The notes: generated by a model not told the origin, from the sequence alone. Shown: positions 46,122 through 55,893, counted from the first letter of the stretch. The stretch is 64,000 nt of DNA from Tunturibacter gelidoferens (GCF_040358255.1 NZ_CP132938.1:62001-126000), one strand, 5' to 3'. A program made the numbers and translations.

Positions 46122-46508
46122 TTACGGCTTGACCCGCGATGGGTGAGGTGTGCCACCCGGCAGGCTGCTGTATGGTATCTCGCGCACCTCGCCCCGCGAC
46201 CGAGGGTCGATGGTAGCCTTGCGGGCCCACGCCAGCGCCTCGTCCATGTCAGCGGCTTCCAGTATCCAAAAACCACCGATGTGCTCCTTGGCTTCCAGAT
46301 ACGGGCCGTCGGTGATGAGCACCTCGCCGTTGGGCTGCCCCCGTAGCGACTTCGCATGGCTGGCTGGGCTGAGCCCGCAAGCCATGAGCCTGGCACCAGC
46401 AGCTTCCAACTCGTCGTTGAGATCATTGATAGCGCGTACCGTCGCTTCGGTCATGGTGGACGGGTCGAAGTTGTCGGGAAGGTAATTCGCAAGCAAATAT
46501 TGCGGCAT
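46122..46508 (-). CDS. YCII (DGPF)-family protein
   Basis: 128 aa with LITDGPYLEAKEHIGGFWIL (residues ~69-88), the DGPF/DGPY signature, and the usual N-terminal strand MPQYLLANYLPDNFDP. AGGAGAAATC precedes the ATG. It lies 124 bases downstream of the ECF42-like sigma factor gene in the same direction and is likely co-transcribed. Family association with ECF42 sigma factors is established; a molecular function is not. Confidence 0.9.
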   Translation of the reverse strand: MPQYLLANYLPDNFDPSTMTEATVRAINDLNDELEAAGARLMACGLSPASHAKSLRGQPNGEVLITDGPYLEAKEHIGGFWILEAADMDEALAWARKATIDPRSRGEVREIPYSSLPGGTPHPSRVKP

Positions 46509-46632
46509 GATTTCTCCTTTTATACTGGTTTAATCTTCGGGCGGACTGGTTGCCCCGTCTTCACTACATAGTCGAACGGCCAGACTGGAATTCGACAAAG
46601 CGTCCAAGAAATTTTGCTTCTTCTGCGTTTTT

Positions 46633-47886
46633 TTATTTCAGCTGCCGAATCCGCTCTTGCAGGAATTGCCGCTCCGGTTCCTGTTGGGTCAGCGCCAGAG
46701 CTTTCTCATAAGAGGACCGGGCCTCAGCAGTCCTGCCCAGCCTGCGGTACATATCCGCGCGGGCTGAATGCGCCAGATAGTAATTTGCCAATTCGCCATG
46801 TTCCAACACCGCGTCGATATGCGTCAGACCGGCCTCCGGACCATCGCGCATGGCAATTGCCACGGCACGATTGAGATGGACAACTGGCGAAGGCTGAATC
46901 CGTACCAATCGGTCGTAAAGCGCAACAATCTGCCGCCAGTCGGTCAGAGCGACCGATTCCGCCTCCGCATGAACGGCCGCAATCGCGGCCTGCAGTGTGT
47001 AGGAGCCGAAGCCACGGGACTTCAGGGCCTTCTCCAGCAATGCCACTCCCTCCGCGATCTGCTCCCGATTCCAGAGTGAACGATCTTGATTCTCCAGCAA
47101 AATCAGATCTCCAGCAGGAGAGGTTCTCGCGGCGCGACGGGATTCCTGCAACAACATCAGGGAAAGCAACCCCATGACTTCCGGCTCTGGCCGGAGTTCG
47201 GTCAGCAACCGGCCCAGTCGAATCGCCTCGCCGGTTAGCTCGGCGCGCGTTACCTCTGCTCCCGCCGCAGCGGAGTAGCCCTCATTAAAGACGAGATAGA
47301 TGACCTGAAGCACCGCGCCCAGTCGCTCCGGCAATTCCTGCGGAGTTGGCACTTCATACCGAATCGGGATGTCTCGAATCTTTGCCTTTGCGCGCACAAT
47401 GCGCTGCGCCAGCGTACGCGGAGTGATGAGGAAGGCCTTTGCGATCTCTTCGGTTGTCAGCCCGCACACCTCACGCAAGGTGAGCGCGACGTGCGCTTCC
47501 GGCGGTAGAGAGGGATGACAGCAGGTAAAAATCAGGCGCAGCCGATCATCCTCAAGGCTGTCCTCTTCCTTGGACCTTTCGGCCGAACTCCATTGCGCTT
47601 CGAGATATCGCACGAGCTCGTCTTGAGACGCATCAAATCTTGCCCGTCGACGCAGAGTATCAATGGCTTTGAATCGGGCCGTCGAAATCAACCATGGTCG
47701 CGGGTTCTCGGGTACTCCACTGCTTGGCCACAGGCTCAGCGCAGCCGCAAAGGCCTCGTGCATCGCCTCCTCGGCAAGATCAAAATCACCGAGCAAGCGG
47801 ATCAGAGTTGCCAGGATTCGTCTCGAATCCGCACGATAAAGGGAGTCGAGCAATTCGCGTATCTGCTCGGTGGAATGCTCGGACAT
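46633..47886 (-). CDS. ECF42-like RNA polymerase sigma factor with C-terminal TPR-like extension
   Basis: 417 aa from the ATG at 47886; an in-frame start at 47922 is possible. Residues ~1-90 are sigma region 2 (DSRRILATLIRLLGDFDLAE, EAMHEAFAAAL, NPRPWLISTARFKAIDTLRR) and ~110-175 region 4 (LTLREVCGLTTEEIAKAFLI, AQRIVRAKAKI). The ~240-residue C-terminal part is helical with TPR-like pairs near the end (RADMYRRLGRTAEARSSYEK). This is the ECF42 architecture, which lacks an anti-sigma factor and is paired with DGPF/YCII proteins; several such genes follow directly. Confidence 0.93.
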   Translation of the reverse strand: MSEHSTEQIRELLDSLYRADSRRILATLIRLLGDFDLAEEAMHEAFAAALSLWPSSGVPENPRPWLISTARFKAIDTLRRRARFDASQDELVRYLEAQWSSAERSKEEDSLEDDRLRLIFTCCHPSLPPEAHVALTLREVCGLTTEEIAKAFLITPRTLAQRIVRAKAKIRDIPIRYEVPTPQELPERLGAVLQVIYLVFNEGYSAAAGAEVTRAELTGEAIRLGRLLTELRPEPEVMGLLSLMLLQESRRAARTSPAGDLILLENQDRSLWNREQIAEGVALLEKALKSRGFGSYTLQAAIAAVHAEAESVALTDWRQIVALYDRLVRIQPSPVVHLNRAVAIAMRDGPEAGLTHIDAVLEHGELANYYLAHSARADMYRRLGRTAEARSSYEKALALTQQEPERQFLQERIRQLK

Positions 47887-48084
47887 GATGACGACCTTAG
47901 CAAACCAGCTACTCCGAATCAATTTGGCAAACGGCGGATCGATGTAAGGTGCCCAACTCGTGACTCTGAGATCCGGAGCAACAGCACCCGCTCCCCGGTT
48001 GACGCAAAATCGCCAAGCCGCTCATCCAGGACCGATTAGTACTGGTATCTCCGCTTGTGTTTATCAAGTTGTTCATAGCCAACC

Positions 48085-48285
48085 CTACGGTGTGGCGTTC
48101 TCGACAAGTGATCCGGCGATTTTTGCGTCAATTGAGACTTCCATACGAATTAGCAGCTGAACGGAGAATTTCGGTTCAGTGAACCACACCATGTAGAGGA
48201 AGGGTTCAGGCCTGTTCAACAATTTCACTTTATGGACATGCCAGAGATGCAAGTCTTGCGGTGGGGTCTTCCTCTTATCACGCAT
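48085..48285 (-). CDS. Small protein of unknown function
   Basis: 66 codons from an ATG preceded by GAGGAATAT. The product (MRDKRKTPPQDLHLWHVHKV, then LLNRPEPFLYMVWFTEPKF) looks natural and is not in the shadow of another gene, but I recognise no family. It may equally be the end of a decayed gene. Confidence 0.4.
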   Translation of the reverse strand: MRDKRKTPPQDLHLWHVHKVKLLNRPEPFLYMVWFTEPKFSVQLLIRMEVSIDAKIAGSLVENATP

Positions 48286-48318
48286 ATATTCCTCAATGAT
48301 TCTGACGCACAAGATACG

Positions 48319-48606
48319 TTAGTACCGGCTGATCATCCATTGCACAGAGTGGTGCCGGGCAGGTGTCGAGGCGAAAGCGATGCGGGCCGGAGGCCCCGCG
48401 ATGATGAACAATAAAACGTTCAGGGTATACGCAGGATGAATGCGGTGCCGGGGCGTGAGGTCGTAAATGGGTCCTGCGAGAATGAAGGCAAAGATGGCGC
48501 AAACGGTCACCGGCGCTCCCAATGAGGACGAGCGAGCGATTGCGGGTGGCAGCAAGGTCATCTCAAAAGACTGGTTTAGCATCTCGTTCGTTGATATATC
48601 TTCCAA
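48319..48606 (-). CDS. Short membrane protein, probably a truncated remnant
   Basis: 95 codons with two hydrophobic segments (VTVCAIFAFILAGPIYDL; HPAYTLNVLLFIIAGPPARI). The RHRIHPAYTLNVLLFI pattern resembles the last two helices of small integral membrane proteins of unknown function. It starts inside the 3' end of the second sigma factor gene (43-base overlap in another frame) and lacks the earlier helices, so a fragment is more likely than a full gene. Confidence 0.4.
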   Translation of the reverse strand: MEDISTNEMLNQSFEMTLLPPAIARSSSLGAPVTVCAIFAFILAGPIYDLTPRHRIHPAYTLNVLLFIIAGPPARIAFASTPARHHSVQWMISRY

Positions 48607-49237
48607 GTGCTTGTCTTCCGCGAATTAGGCGCGATTTTGCCGCGGCTACAGAAATTCCCGCTTCCTGTGCAATTTCCTTGATTGACCCGTCGGAGGACAA
48701 GCGGATCTCGAGCACATCGCGGAGTACCGGACTGAGACGATTGACCGCCGTTCTCAAACGTACTTCCCGATCGCGCTCGAGGTAGCACAGCTCAACGTCT
48801 TTTCCTGGATCCGGTATATCGAGAGATCCCCACGCATTTCCGTCGAGATGTGCATCTATTGAGGTTTCGTTGCGTCGACGTTTCTGCCGCAGGATCATGA
48901 GCGCAGAATTTATTGCTATTCGCGTCAACCATGTAGAGAATAGCGACCTCTCGTCAAACGTTTTGAGATGAAGGAACGCCTTGAGAGCAGCATCTTGACA
49001 CGCATCTTCTGCGTCTTCTCGATTCTTCGTGATTCGATAAACTGTGTTAAAGACGCGTCTCGAGTGACGGTTAGAAATTACCTCGAACGCGATGTGGAAC
49101 CCTTGCTTTGCAGCAGCGACAAGACTTTCATCGCTTTCATAATGAAATAAGCATCTTTGATTTTGACCCCGCTCAGGGGAGGCACCAGCGCTCATTCGAT
49201 TGCTATCGAAAAACAATTTACTCTCCGGCACTTCCAT
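48563..49237 (-). CDS. ECF RNA polymerase sigma factor (RpoE-like)
   Basis: 224 aa. After a ~35-residue N-terminal extension, region 2 spans ~38-105 (ESDESLVAAAKQGFHIAFEV, ITKNREDAEDACQDAALKAF, FSTWLTRIAINSALMILR) and region 4 ~155-212 (LSPVLRDVLEIRLSSDGSIK, EIAQEAGISVAAAKSRLIRG). No anti-sigma gene follows; the next reading frames are short fragments. The target promoters cannot be deduced. Confidence 0.93.
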   Translation of the reverse strand: MEVPESKLFFDSNRMSAGASPERGQNQRCLFHYESDESLVAAAKQGFHIAFEVISNRHSRRVFNTVYRITKNREDAEDACQDAALKAFLHLKTFDERSLFSTWLTRIAINSALMILRQKRRRNETSIDAHLDGNAWGSLDIPDPGKDVELCYLERDREVRLRTAVNRLSPVLRDVLEIRLSSDGSIKEIAQEAGISVAAAKSRLIRGRQALGRYINERDAKPVF

Positions 49238-49657
49238 TTAGTTATCAATCAGGCAAGTCGCGAAATTAGCTTTGCTTTACGGGTATTTTGCGGCCTAAAG
49301 CGGATACGAAGAATGCTTCGTGCTGAGAGCTGAAGAGTGTTCAGCTCTCAGCATAAGATTGTTCGTTCTGCCTTATCAAAGAGAATCGATCAGGCGTAGT
49401 GTTCAGTAACTTATTTCTCAGCCCTGCCAGGTTTCAAGTTATTCAAGCAGTCCCTTTGACGGAAGTGAGTAACGGTGAGCCAGACGTGAGTAGATTCCGA
49501 ACATCGGCCTGAAGCATCAGAATTTTGATTGAAGCATCCAGAGACGCACTCTCTCTTTGATTCACTTCGAACGAAGAGCCGAAGACGCGCCGAGCACGAA
49601 GTCTTGAATATCTTCCGCTCTTGTACGGTTCGGGCTGGCTCCGGAATGAGGTATCTC
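49238..49657. other. Intergenic stretch with paired hairpins
   Basis: 420 bases between the efflux operon end and the ECF sigma gene. It contains the promoter region of the sigma gene, a short CGAAG/CTTCG hairpin (49307-49320) and the long hairpin described separately. Nothing else recognisable. Confidence 0.5.
49321..49353. terminator. Perfect 14-bp hairpin
   Basis: TGCTGAGAGCTGAA (49321-49334), five-base loop GAGTG, TTCAGCTCTCAGCA (49340-49353). It is immediately next to a second hairpin, CGAAG/CTTCG. It lies ~305 bases after the leftward TolC gene and ~85 bases before the leftward sigma gene. Termination of the efflux operon or a regulatory site for the sigma gene are both possible. Confidence 0.5.
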
Positions 49658-51082
49658 TCATTCTGGCCGCTCTCCGAGGAGACGTCGAATGTTGTTCCGG
49701 GCGAGAGACAAGTTCAACTGAGAGTTCAGCAAATTCATATGCGCGGAGGTCAACGCTGCATTGGCTGCAGCCACTCCAGAGGCGAGTTGAGCGTCAACCT
49801 TCGCTCGCTCGCTCTGAATACGGAAGCTTTCCTCGCGAGCCTCGAGAGCTTGAGTTGTCACTCGTACCAGTTGATCAAGCTGTTCTGTTTTGTCGTAAGC
49901 AGACGACAACTCAATGCTGACGTCTGCCTCGGTCTGCTTCAATTGCGTCTGTGCCATCGTCAGCTTGATACGTGCGTCCTGGAGTTTGGCTTCGCGTCCC
50001 CCGCCGTCGAACAAGGTGTAAGTGAAGATAGCTCCGAAGGTTCCAAAGTTATGAGCCAAAAAAGGCAGGCCACTCTGATAGCTGTAACGGGCTACTCCGG
50101 TTAGTTCGGGGATGTATTCGTCTCGCGCCGCGGCGACATCAGCCTTCGCCTTTTCTACCGTCTGTCTGGCCGACAATACCGCAGGACTCTTGTTGAGCAG
50201 AAGTGCAATTGCATCAGCACGCGTGGGAAGAATTGAGGAAGCTCCGAATGAGTTTGGGTCGAGGATAAGATGAGTTCCAAGCGGCAAACCGAGCGCGTCG
50301 TCGAGTTGCAAGGTCAGGTCATCGAGGTTAAGGTGCGAGGCCAGGGCAGCTTGCTGCTTATCGAGCAAATCTGTGCGGCTCACCAGCTCGGCGTCCGCAA
50401 GGAGCTTCCCTTCATTGACACCGTGCTTTGCCTCCTGCTCAACCATTGTTGCGGCGTCGACGGCGTCCTTTGCGGCCGCACCACGTAACTCCTCAACAAG
50501 GATGCCGTAGTAGAGTTTGTGGACAAGAAAAGCGACGCCGTTCTCCGCGTCATCCGATTGAATATGCGCCGAGTTCAGCTCGGCATCGGCAGCCTTCACG
50601 CCCGCCCGGATCTTGAAGATCTGCGTTATGGGTTGGGCCAGTTCCGTCCCACTCGTATAGCTGGTGAGGGCTCCCTGACCGATATTGAGAGTCTCTGCCG
50701 GCGAGAAGCCCGAAGAGGTTTCCCCGAGGGCTCCCGCAGGAATTCTTACTCCCTCAAGTTCGGTAATGTGTAATACCGCAGACTGGTTCTTGATGATCGG
50801 ATAGAAACGCGACTCGGCAAGTCTCTTCTGGGACATGCTATCGGTCACGGCCAGATGGGCCAACATAATGTGGCGGTTGTGCGCGAGCGCCATCTCAACC
50901 GCACTAGAGAGCGTAAGGTCCACGCTGGCAGCATTGGACAAATGCTCCGAAGCGGCAGCAGCGTTAGACTGCTGAGCGAGGAGCAATATCGGCGAGACGA
51001 GCGCAACCGGCACCACGGACGCCACCAGTAGTCTACCTATGCGATATGCTGCTCTACGCAAAGAAGTATTTTCTCTCACCAT
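49658..51082 (-). CDS. TolC-family outer-membrane efflux protein
   Basis: 474 aa, signal peptide (LLVASVVPVALVSPILLLAQQ), two OEP repeats (~55-250 and ~280-470) with long Ala-rich helices (LTLSSAVEMALAHNRHIML; AQLASGVAAANAALTSAHMN). AAGGA precedes the ATG. It is the last gene of the adaptor-MFS-TolC operon, 26 bases after the MFS gene, and supplies the outer-membrane exit duct. Confidence 0.9.
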   Translation of the reverse strand: MVRENTSLRRAAYRIGRLLVASVVPVALVSPILLLAQQSNAAAASEHLSNAASVDLTLSSAVEMALAHNRHIMLAHLAVTDSMSQKRLAESRFYPIIKNQSAVLHITELEGVRIPAGALGETSSGFSPAETLNIGQGALTSYTSGTELAQPITQIFKIRAGVKAADAELNSAHIQSDDAENGVAFLVHKLYYGILVEELRGAAAKDAVDAATMVEQEAKHGVNEGKLLADAELVSRTDLLDKQQAALASHLNLDDLTLQLDDALGLPLGTHLILDPNSFGASSILPTRADAIALLLNKSPAVLSARQTVEKAKADVAAARDEYIPELTGVARYSYQSGLPFLAHNFGTFGAIFTYTLFDGGGREAKLQDARIKLTMAQTQLKQTEADVSIELSSAYDKTEQLDQLVRVTTQALEAREESFRIQSERAKVDAQLASGVAAANAALTSAHMNLLNSQLNLSLARNNIRRLLGERPE

Positions 51083-51108
51083 TCAACTTTTCCTTTGAAG
51101 CAGACTTC

Positions 51109-52731
51109 CTATGAAGCAGATTGGGCCGAAGTGGCGATGATTTGGCGGAAGCCGACCTTCAGGCCTCGTAGACACGCGATGATCAAGAGGCAGGTCGTTG
51201 CGACATACGCAATGAGGGTGAAAGCGTCCATGATCGACAAGGTGAAGGCCTGCTGGCGAATACTTCCCATAAACAGTACGGCGGCCCGACCCGTAGCGAT
51301 ATCCTGGGTCACCGACTGCGCGTGCATTCCAGCAGTCAACATATGGGTGCGTTCGACAACGGGGGTCGAACCTCCCTGAATGTCCGCTGACAGCAGATCC
51401 GTATGAAACACCTGTCTGCTGTGCAGGAAAAACTGGATGTATGAGGCGCCGAGTTCTCCGCCGAAGAGTCGTATCGTCTGAAAGAAGCCGCTGAAGCTGA
51501 GCACGTCAGGACCCTTATCCATGGACCCAGAGTTCATGAGGTCGAGTACGATGGTGCCGACCATCCCGTTGAAGGCGAAGCCTTCTCCCATTGCCAGCAC
51601 GATCTGGCTCAGTTCGAAGCTGTTCCCTGACCAGACGGAAGTAATATGCGAATCCATCAGGGCAGCAACGGCCACCGTGGCAAATCCCGCAGCCAGAATA
51701 AGACGCGAGTCAATGCGCCCAAGCAGGTAGATCGCGAGAAGGCCGGCGAGGCATTGAGGAATTGCCAGCCAGAGAAGCACAGGGCCGACCTGTTCCGGCC
51801 TATATCCGCGGATTGCCGTGAGATAACTGGGGACTAGCACAACCGCGGACAAGAGAACAAAGCGGAAGATCATGATGACCATGCCGAGCAGAATGGTGTT
51901 TCTCCGCCGCAGGAAGGGGAAGTTGATCAGGGGATTCGGCTTGCTGAAGTGTCGGACTGCCGTTGCCAAAATAAGAAAGGAACCAGACACGACCATCGCG
52001 ACGAAGGTGCCGGAACGCCACCAGTCGAGCCGCTGTCCCTGGTCCATCGCCCCGTAAAGCAACGCCGCCCCTAGGCTGAAGTAGAGGAAGCCTCGCCAGC
52101 TTGGCGAAGGCTGTCCTGGCTTGGGCTTAGGGATCGGTTGCGGTGGAATGCCTAAGACAACCAAGGAGATCATGATGGGTGCGAGCAGCGCAGTCGTCCA
52201 GAAGATCCATTGCCACGAGAGAGCGTCCATCAGCCATCCCTCGTAGGAATGCGCCATATGAGTCGTAACAACGATGTCCGCCGCATAGGCAGCAATTCCA
52301 AAGAGCAGGTAACTCTGGGGAAGATTACGCAGAATGAACGACAATGTGAGGGGATAGAACGTCCCGGCTGTCATCCCCGCCGCCGCCAGCAAAAACAAGA
52401 GAACGGGAAGATGTCCGGCAAACGGCATCGCGATACACAGCAAGGTAAATATCGTCGCGGAGACCAGCAGAACGCGCCTCGGTCCAAGTAGGCCGCCGAG
52501 GTAGACAGAGAAGGGGCCGATGAACATCATGCCCATGTTGTAAGTGGTGCCGATCCATGAAGCTGAGTCCACGTCGATCCCCAGCGCTCCGCGCAGATCG
52601 GGCGCCCCGACGCTCAAAAGTCTCCCGAAGAACGTAGCCAGCGAGGCACCCAACAGCACGCCCACAATCCCAAGAACAGGTCTGATGCGTTGGACAGATT
52701 CGATTTGTGGACCTGTCTTCATGTTTCCCAT
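51109..52731 (-). CDS. EmrB-like MFS efflux pump (DHA2 family)
   Basis: 540 aa with 14 predicted membrane helices, the DHA2 layout. Motif A-like region in the first loop (GGLLGPRRVLLVSATIFTLL), motif C-like helix 5 (FYPLTLSFILRNLPQSY). The ATG overlaps the adaptor stop codon (TAATG). It uses the proton gradient to drive drugs or lipophilic compounds through the HlyD adaptor and TolC channel encoded next to it. Confidence 0.92.
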   Translation of the reverse strand: MGNMKTGPQIESVQRIRPVLGIVGVLLGASLATFFGRLLSVGAPDLRGALGIDVDSASWIGTTYNMGMMFIGPFSVYLGGLLGPRRVLLVSATIFTLLCIAMPFAGHLPVLLFLLAAAGMTAGTFYPLTLSFILRNLPQSYLLFGIAAYAADIVVTTHMAHSYEGWLMDALSWQWIFWTTALLAPIMISLVVLGIPPQPIPKPKPGQPSPSWRGFLYFSLGAALLYGAMDQGQRLDWWRSGTFVAMVVSGSFLILATAVRHFSKPNPLINFPFLRRRNTILLGMVIMIFRFVLLSAVVLVPSYLTAIRGYRPEQVGPVLLWLAIPQCLAGLLAIYLLGRIDSRLILAAGFATVAVAALMDSHITSVWSGNSFELSQIVLAMGEGFAFNGMVGTIVLDLMNSGSMDKGPDVLSFSGFFQTIRLFGGELGASYIQFFLHSRQVFHTDLLSADIQGGSTPVVERTHMLTAGMHAQSVTQDIATGRAAVLFMGSIRQQAFTLSIMDAFTLIAYVATTCLLIIACLRGLKVGFRQIIATSAQSAS

Positions 52732-53885
52732 TAGCGGACCATTGCCGGACGAGTTGCATCTGTTGTTTCCTGCCGATCGGTATGCACAGTGATCTCCGCA
52801 GACAGTCCTGGACGGAGGATGTCACCGGAGGGGTTGCCGTCGAAAAGGATCTTGACTGGCACACGCTGAACGACCTTGGTGAAATTTCCGGTAGCGTTAT
52901 CGGGCGGCAAGAGTGCTGCAGCGGACCCACTCGCGGGTGCTATCTCGCTCACATGGCCGTAAAGAATTTGGGAAGGATAGGCGTCTATCTTGATGTCCGC
53001 GGTATCGCCAACACGAACGTGCGCAAGCTGCGTCTCGAGGAAGTTGGCCTCGACCCATGCGCCGTCTTGAACGAAATCAACGACCTGAACGCCCGCTCCC
53101 ACAAGCTGCCCCGGATGAACCCGTAGTCGACCAACTCGACCGTCGGCGGGCGCAACGATCTTTGTGTAAGCAAGACTAACTTGCGCAATCGTTACGCCCG
53201 CGGTCTTGGCTGCGATCTGAGCCTGCAGGGATGCATCTTTTGCGTTAAGAGCGGCTCTCTGCTGGAGAGCCCCAGCGACCGCAGCTCGGCTGCTTGCTAC
53301 TGCGGCCCTAGCACGCGCAAGATCGGCGCGGCGGCTTTGCAAGGCAGCTTGAGCGGCGTCTCGGGCTTCCTGGACCTGCTCGAACTGCTGGTGAGTCGCG
53401 GCCCGGTTCGCCAGCAACTTCTCCTGTCGCTGATATTCGCTGACGGACTGTGTCACCTGAGCTTGTGCGGCATCGATCCCAGCTTGTGCGGCGTCGGCAG
53501 CAGCCTGTGCCTGCTCTACTGACGCCTTTGCAGCATCTATGCTCGCGTCAGCGGCCTGCTTCGCATCCTGATTTGCGTTGAGTTCAGCACGTGCGGCGCT
53601 AATCGCAGCTCGCGCCTCATCGACACTTGCCTGATAATCAGAGTGATCCAATTCAACGATTGATTGCCCAGCTTTGACTGACTGATAGTCTTGCACGCCA
53701 ACCCGCTGCACAGTACCGCTGATGCGAGTGCTGAGAGGAATCTGATCGCCTGTGACATAGGCATCGTTTGTCCTTTGAAGGACAGCGTTACTCTTCCAAG
53801 AGTCCCAATGACCTCGAATGGCAAAGATGAGAAAGATGGCTATAGCCAGCACCAATACCGGAATCGCAATAGACCACTTCTTCAC
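52731..53885 (-). CDS. EmrA/HlyD-family membrane fusion protein
   Basis: 384 aa anchored by one N-terminal helix (IAIPVLVLAIAIFLIFAI). A lipoyl half (~45-80; VGVQDYQSVKAGQSIVELDH), a long Ala/Gln-rich coiled-coil hairpin (~85-215), second lipoyl half (IVAPADGRVGRLRVHPGQLV) and beta-barrel domain follow. First gene of a three-gene efflux operon with EmrB-like and TolC-like partners. The TPR regulator gene lies directly upstream in the same direction, 220 bases away. Confidence 0.93.
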   Translation of the reverse strand: MKKWSIAIPVLVLAIAIFLIFAIRGHWDSWKSNAVLQRTNDAYVTGDQIPLSTRISGTVQRVGVQDYQSVKAGQSIVELDHSDYQASVDEARAAISAARAELNANQDAKQAADASIDAAKASVEQAQAAADAAQAGIDAAQAQVTQSVSEYQRQEKLLANRAATHQQFEQVQEARDAAQAALQSRRADLARARAAVASSRAAVAGALQQRAALNAKDASLQAQIAAKTAGVTIAQVSLAYTKIVAPADGRVGRLRVHPGQLVGAGVQVVDFVQDGAWVEANFLETQLAHVRVGDTADIKIDAYPSQILYGHVSEIAPASGSAAALLPPDNATGNFTKVVQRVPVKILFDGNPSGDILRPGLSAEITVHTDRQETTDATRPAMVR

Positions 53886-54105
53886 AGCCAGACCTCATCA
53901 GGAAATCTCCAAAGCAGGCCACTCGCAAGAACAGCTTCCAAACCAAGAATCGGTCAGATAGGATTTTTGTTCGAGAAGGCCCATTTCGATTGAAGCAGGC
54001 TATACAGCCCCTCGGAAGTGAGGGGAAGGTTAGATCACCGTGAGCAAAGCCCTGACTTTACCATGCATCGACCCTTCGCGGATCCCTAATTAGAGGGGTT
54101 GGTTC

Positions 54106-55893
54106 CTAGAAAACTGCGCGGACGATGGACTGGTAGGTTGCGTCGCCGCGGATTCTATCGAATCGCGGATCTGCAGCGATCCAGGGTAGCTCTGCCTCTT
54201 TTCGCATAAACGATTCGCTCAGAAACTCTAACGACTTTGCAGGTTCGTTCAGTGCTAAAGCCAGGCAAGCCTTCCGAAAATAACTCAGAGATGCCTGTTC
54301 CGCCAGCAAGCCCGAACTCACGGCGAGCGACCGCGCTTGATCCACCTCATTTGAAAGCGCAAAGATCTCCGCAACTGTGGCGAGATAGAGCTGCACTGTT
54401 CCCACCCTTCGGCGAACTCCCTGTGCCAGTGCCACCGCGTTCTTCAACTCACCCATCTGGATCTCAGTAAACGCGCGAATCAGCGTGGCTTCGATCGGCA
54501 ACGGGCCATACTGCATGACTCTGGCGTAGTATTCCTTCGCTTCTCGATGCCAACGGCTGTAATAAAAGAAGCGAGCTATGGACGACTTCTGCCGGGCAGA
54601 GAAGGGGTCCATCCCCTCGGCGATCTGAAAGTGCTTCCAGGATTCATCGAAGCGTGAATGAAGCAGTAAAAATTGCGCGAACTGCCGATGGGCTGCGTGC
54701 TGGTCCCCAAGCCGTAGCGCTTTGCGAAAACTTTCTTCGGCAGCCTTCCAATTCCATTCTTGAGCGAGAATGCACCCGAACGTTGAATGAGCGTCAATGG
54801 CATTGGAATCTATCGCAATGGCGCGCTTGCAAGCCTCACTTGCTCTTGAGACAAATTCTTTTGAAGAGCGCGCGCCCCTTTGCGCTAAAGCCATGTAACA
54901 CTGAGCAACACCGCAATGGAGCCGTCCGTATTCCGGGGCCTCCAAGACCAGTTCCTCGAACCTTTTGAGGGAATCTGAAATCGTGACAACAGTACCCTCT
55001 TCGAGTAGTGACTCTGCAGCAAGAGCTTTCGAGAAGAACTGATAGAGTGTTTGCGTTGGCGTTCCCAGATAACGGCGCACAATGGAAGCTCTGGGAGCGA
55101 TGCGGCTTAACAAGGCTGCGGCGACTGCATCGTGCAGCTTCAGCAGAGAGTCTTCATCCGTTGCCGCGTCAAACCGCTGTGACCAAAGCAACAAACCAGG
55201 AGTGGTTGAGACGCGCGCCGATACCCGCAGGCGGTTGTGTTCACTGCGAACTGTTCCGTCGAGAATGATCTGTGCCTCTAGTTCGCCGCCTTCCTTGAGG
55301 GAGTCAGAATTTTTGCGGGAGGACCGGCTCGCCGTCTCCGAAACAACTTTGATGCCTGGAGCCTGAACTAGTCTGTGCAATAAATCGTCAGTAATTCCAA
55401 ACGCACATGCCGAGGCGATGGGATCGTTCGCATGCGCCTGGAAAGCCGTCAGAGCGACCCGCACTCCATCGCCCTCTACCCAGAGCTCATTAGCTGTTCG
55501 TGTTGATACCTGAGACTGGCCATCCAGGCTCGCCCTCCATCGGATGGCGGGAACATAGCTTCCGGTTCGCATAAAAATTACTACATCGTCGGATTTGCCT
55601 TCAGTCTCGTAGTATTCCTTCAGTTTGCTTCTGAGTCGTCGCGCCTCAGTCCTTACAATCGTGTCCTGGCCAGGATCGAAGTCAGTCCTTCGACCATAAG
55701 CCTCAGTTCCAATGGTGTATTCCTTGAGGTTGTCTTCGTGGCCGTGCACCGTTTGTTCCACCACAAATCTTAGGAACTGGGAAAGTCGATTGGATCGCGC
55801 GAAGATTTCGCTGGCGAGCACTAGTGATAATGCGTTCAACGCGGCATCTGTGGGAACTGCATCCATTGATCGGTGTGTCGAGCTATTTGTCAT
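54106..55893 (-). CDS. TPR protein with N-terminal DNA-binding-like domain
   Basis: 595 aa. Residues ~20-120 show the pattern LVLASEIFARSNRLSQFLRF, LKEYTIGTEAYGRRTDFDPG, DTIVRTEARRLRSKLKEYYE, a domain common at the start of Acidobacteriota TPR proteins and resembling CadC-type regulators. Residues ~145-275 resemble the TolB-like/FlgO-type domain of adenylate-cyclase-like proteins (FGITDDLLHRLVQAPGIKVV, SARVSTTPGLLLWSQRFDA). From ~290 to the end, TPR helical pairs. No membrane segment is seen. A regulatory role is inference. It is divergent from the pseudo-receiver gene. Confidence 0.75.
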   Translation of the reverse strand: MTNSSTHRSMDAVPTDAALNALSLVLASEIFARSNRLSQFLRFVVEQTVHGHEDNLKEYTIGTEAYGRRTDFDPGQDTIVRTEARRLRSKLKEYYETEGKSDDVVIFMRTGSYVPAIRWRASLDGQSQVSTRTANELWVEGDGVRVALTAFQAHANDPIASACAFGITDDLLHRLVQAPGIKVVSETASRSSRKNSDSLKEGGELEAQIILDGTVRSEHNRLRVSARVSTTPGLLLWSQRFDAATDEDSLLKLHDAVAAALLSRIAPRASIVRRYLGTPTQTLYQFFSKALAAESLLEEGTVVTISDSLKRFEELVLEAPEYGRLHCGVAQCYMALAQRGARSSKEFVSRASEACKRAIAIDSNAIDAHSTFGCILAQEWNWKAAEESFRKALRLGDQHAAHRQFAQFLLLHSRFDESWKHFQIAEGMDPFSARQKSSIARFFYYSRWHREAKEYYARVMQYGPLPIEATLIRAFTEIQMGELKNAVALAQGVRRRVGTVQLYLATVAEIFALSNEVDQARSLAVSSGLLAEQASLSYFRKACLALALNEPAKSLEFLSESFMRKEAELPWIAADPRFDRIRGDATYQSIVRAVF

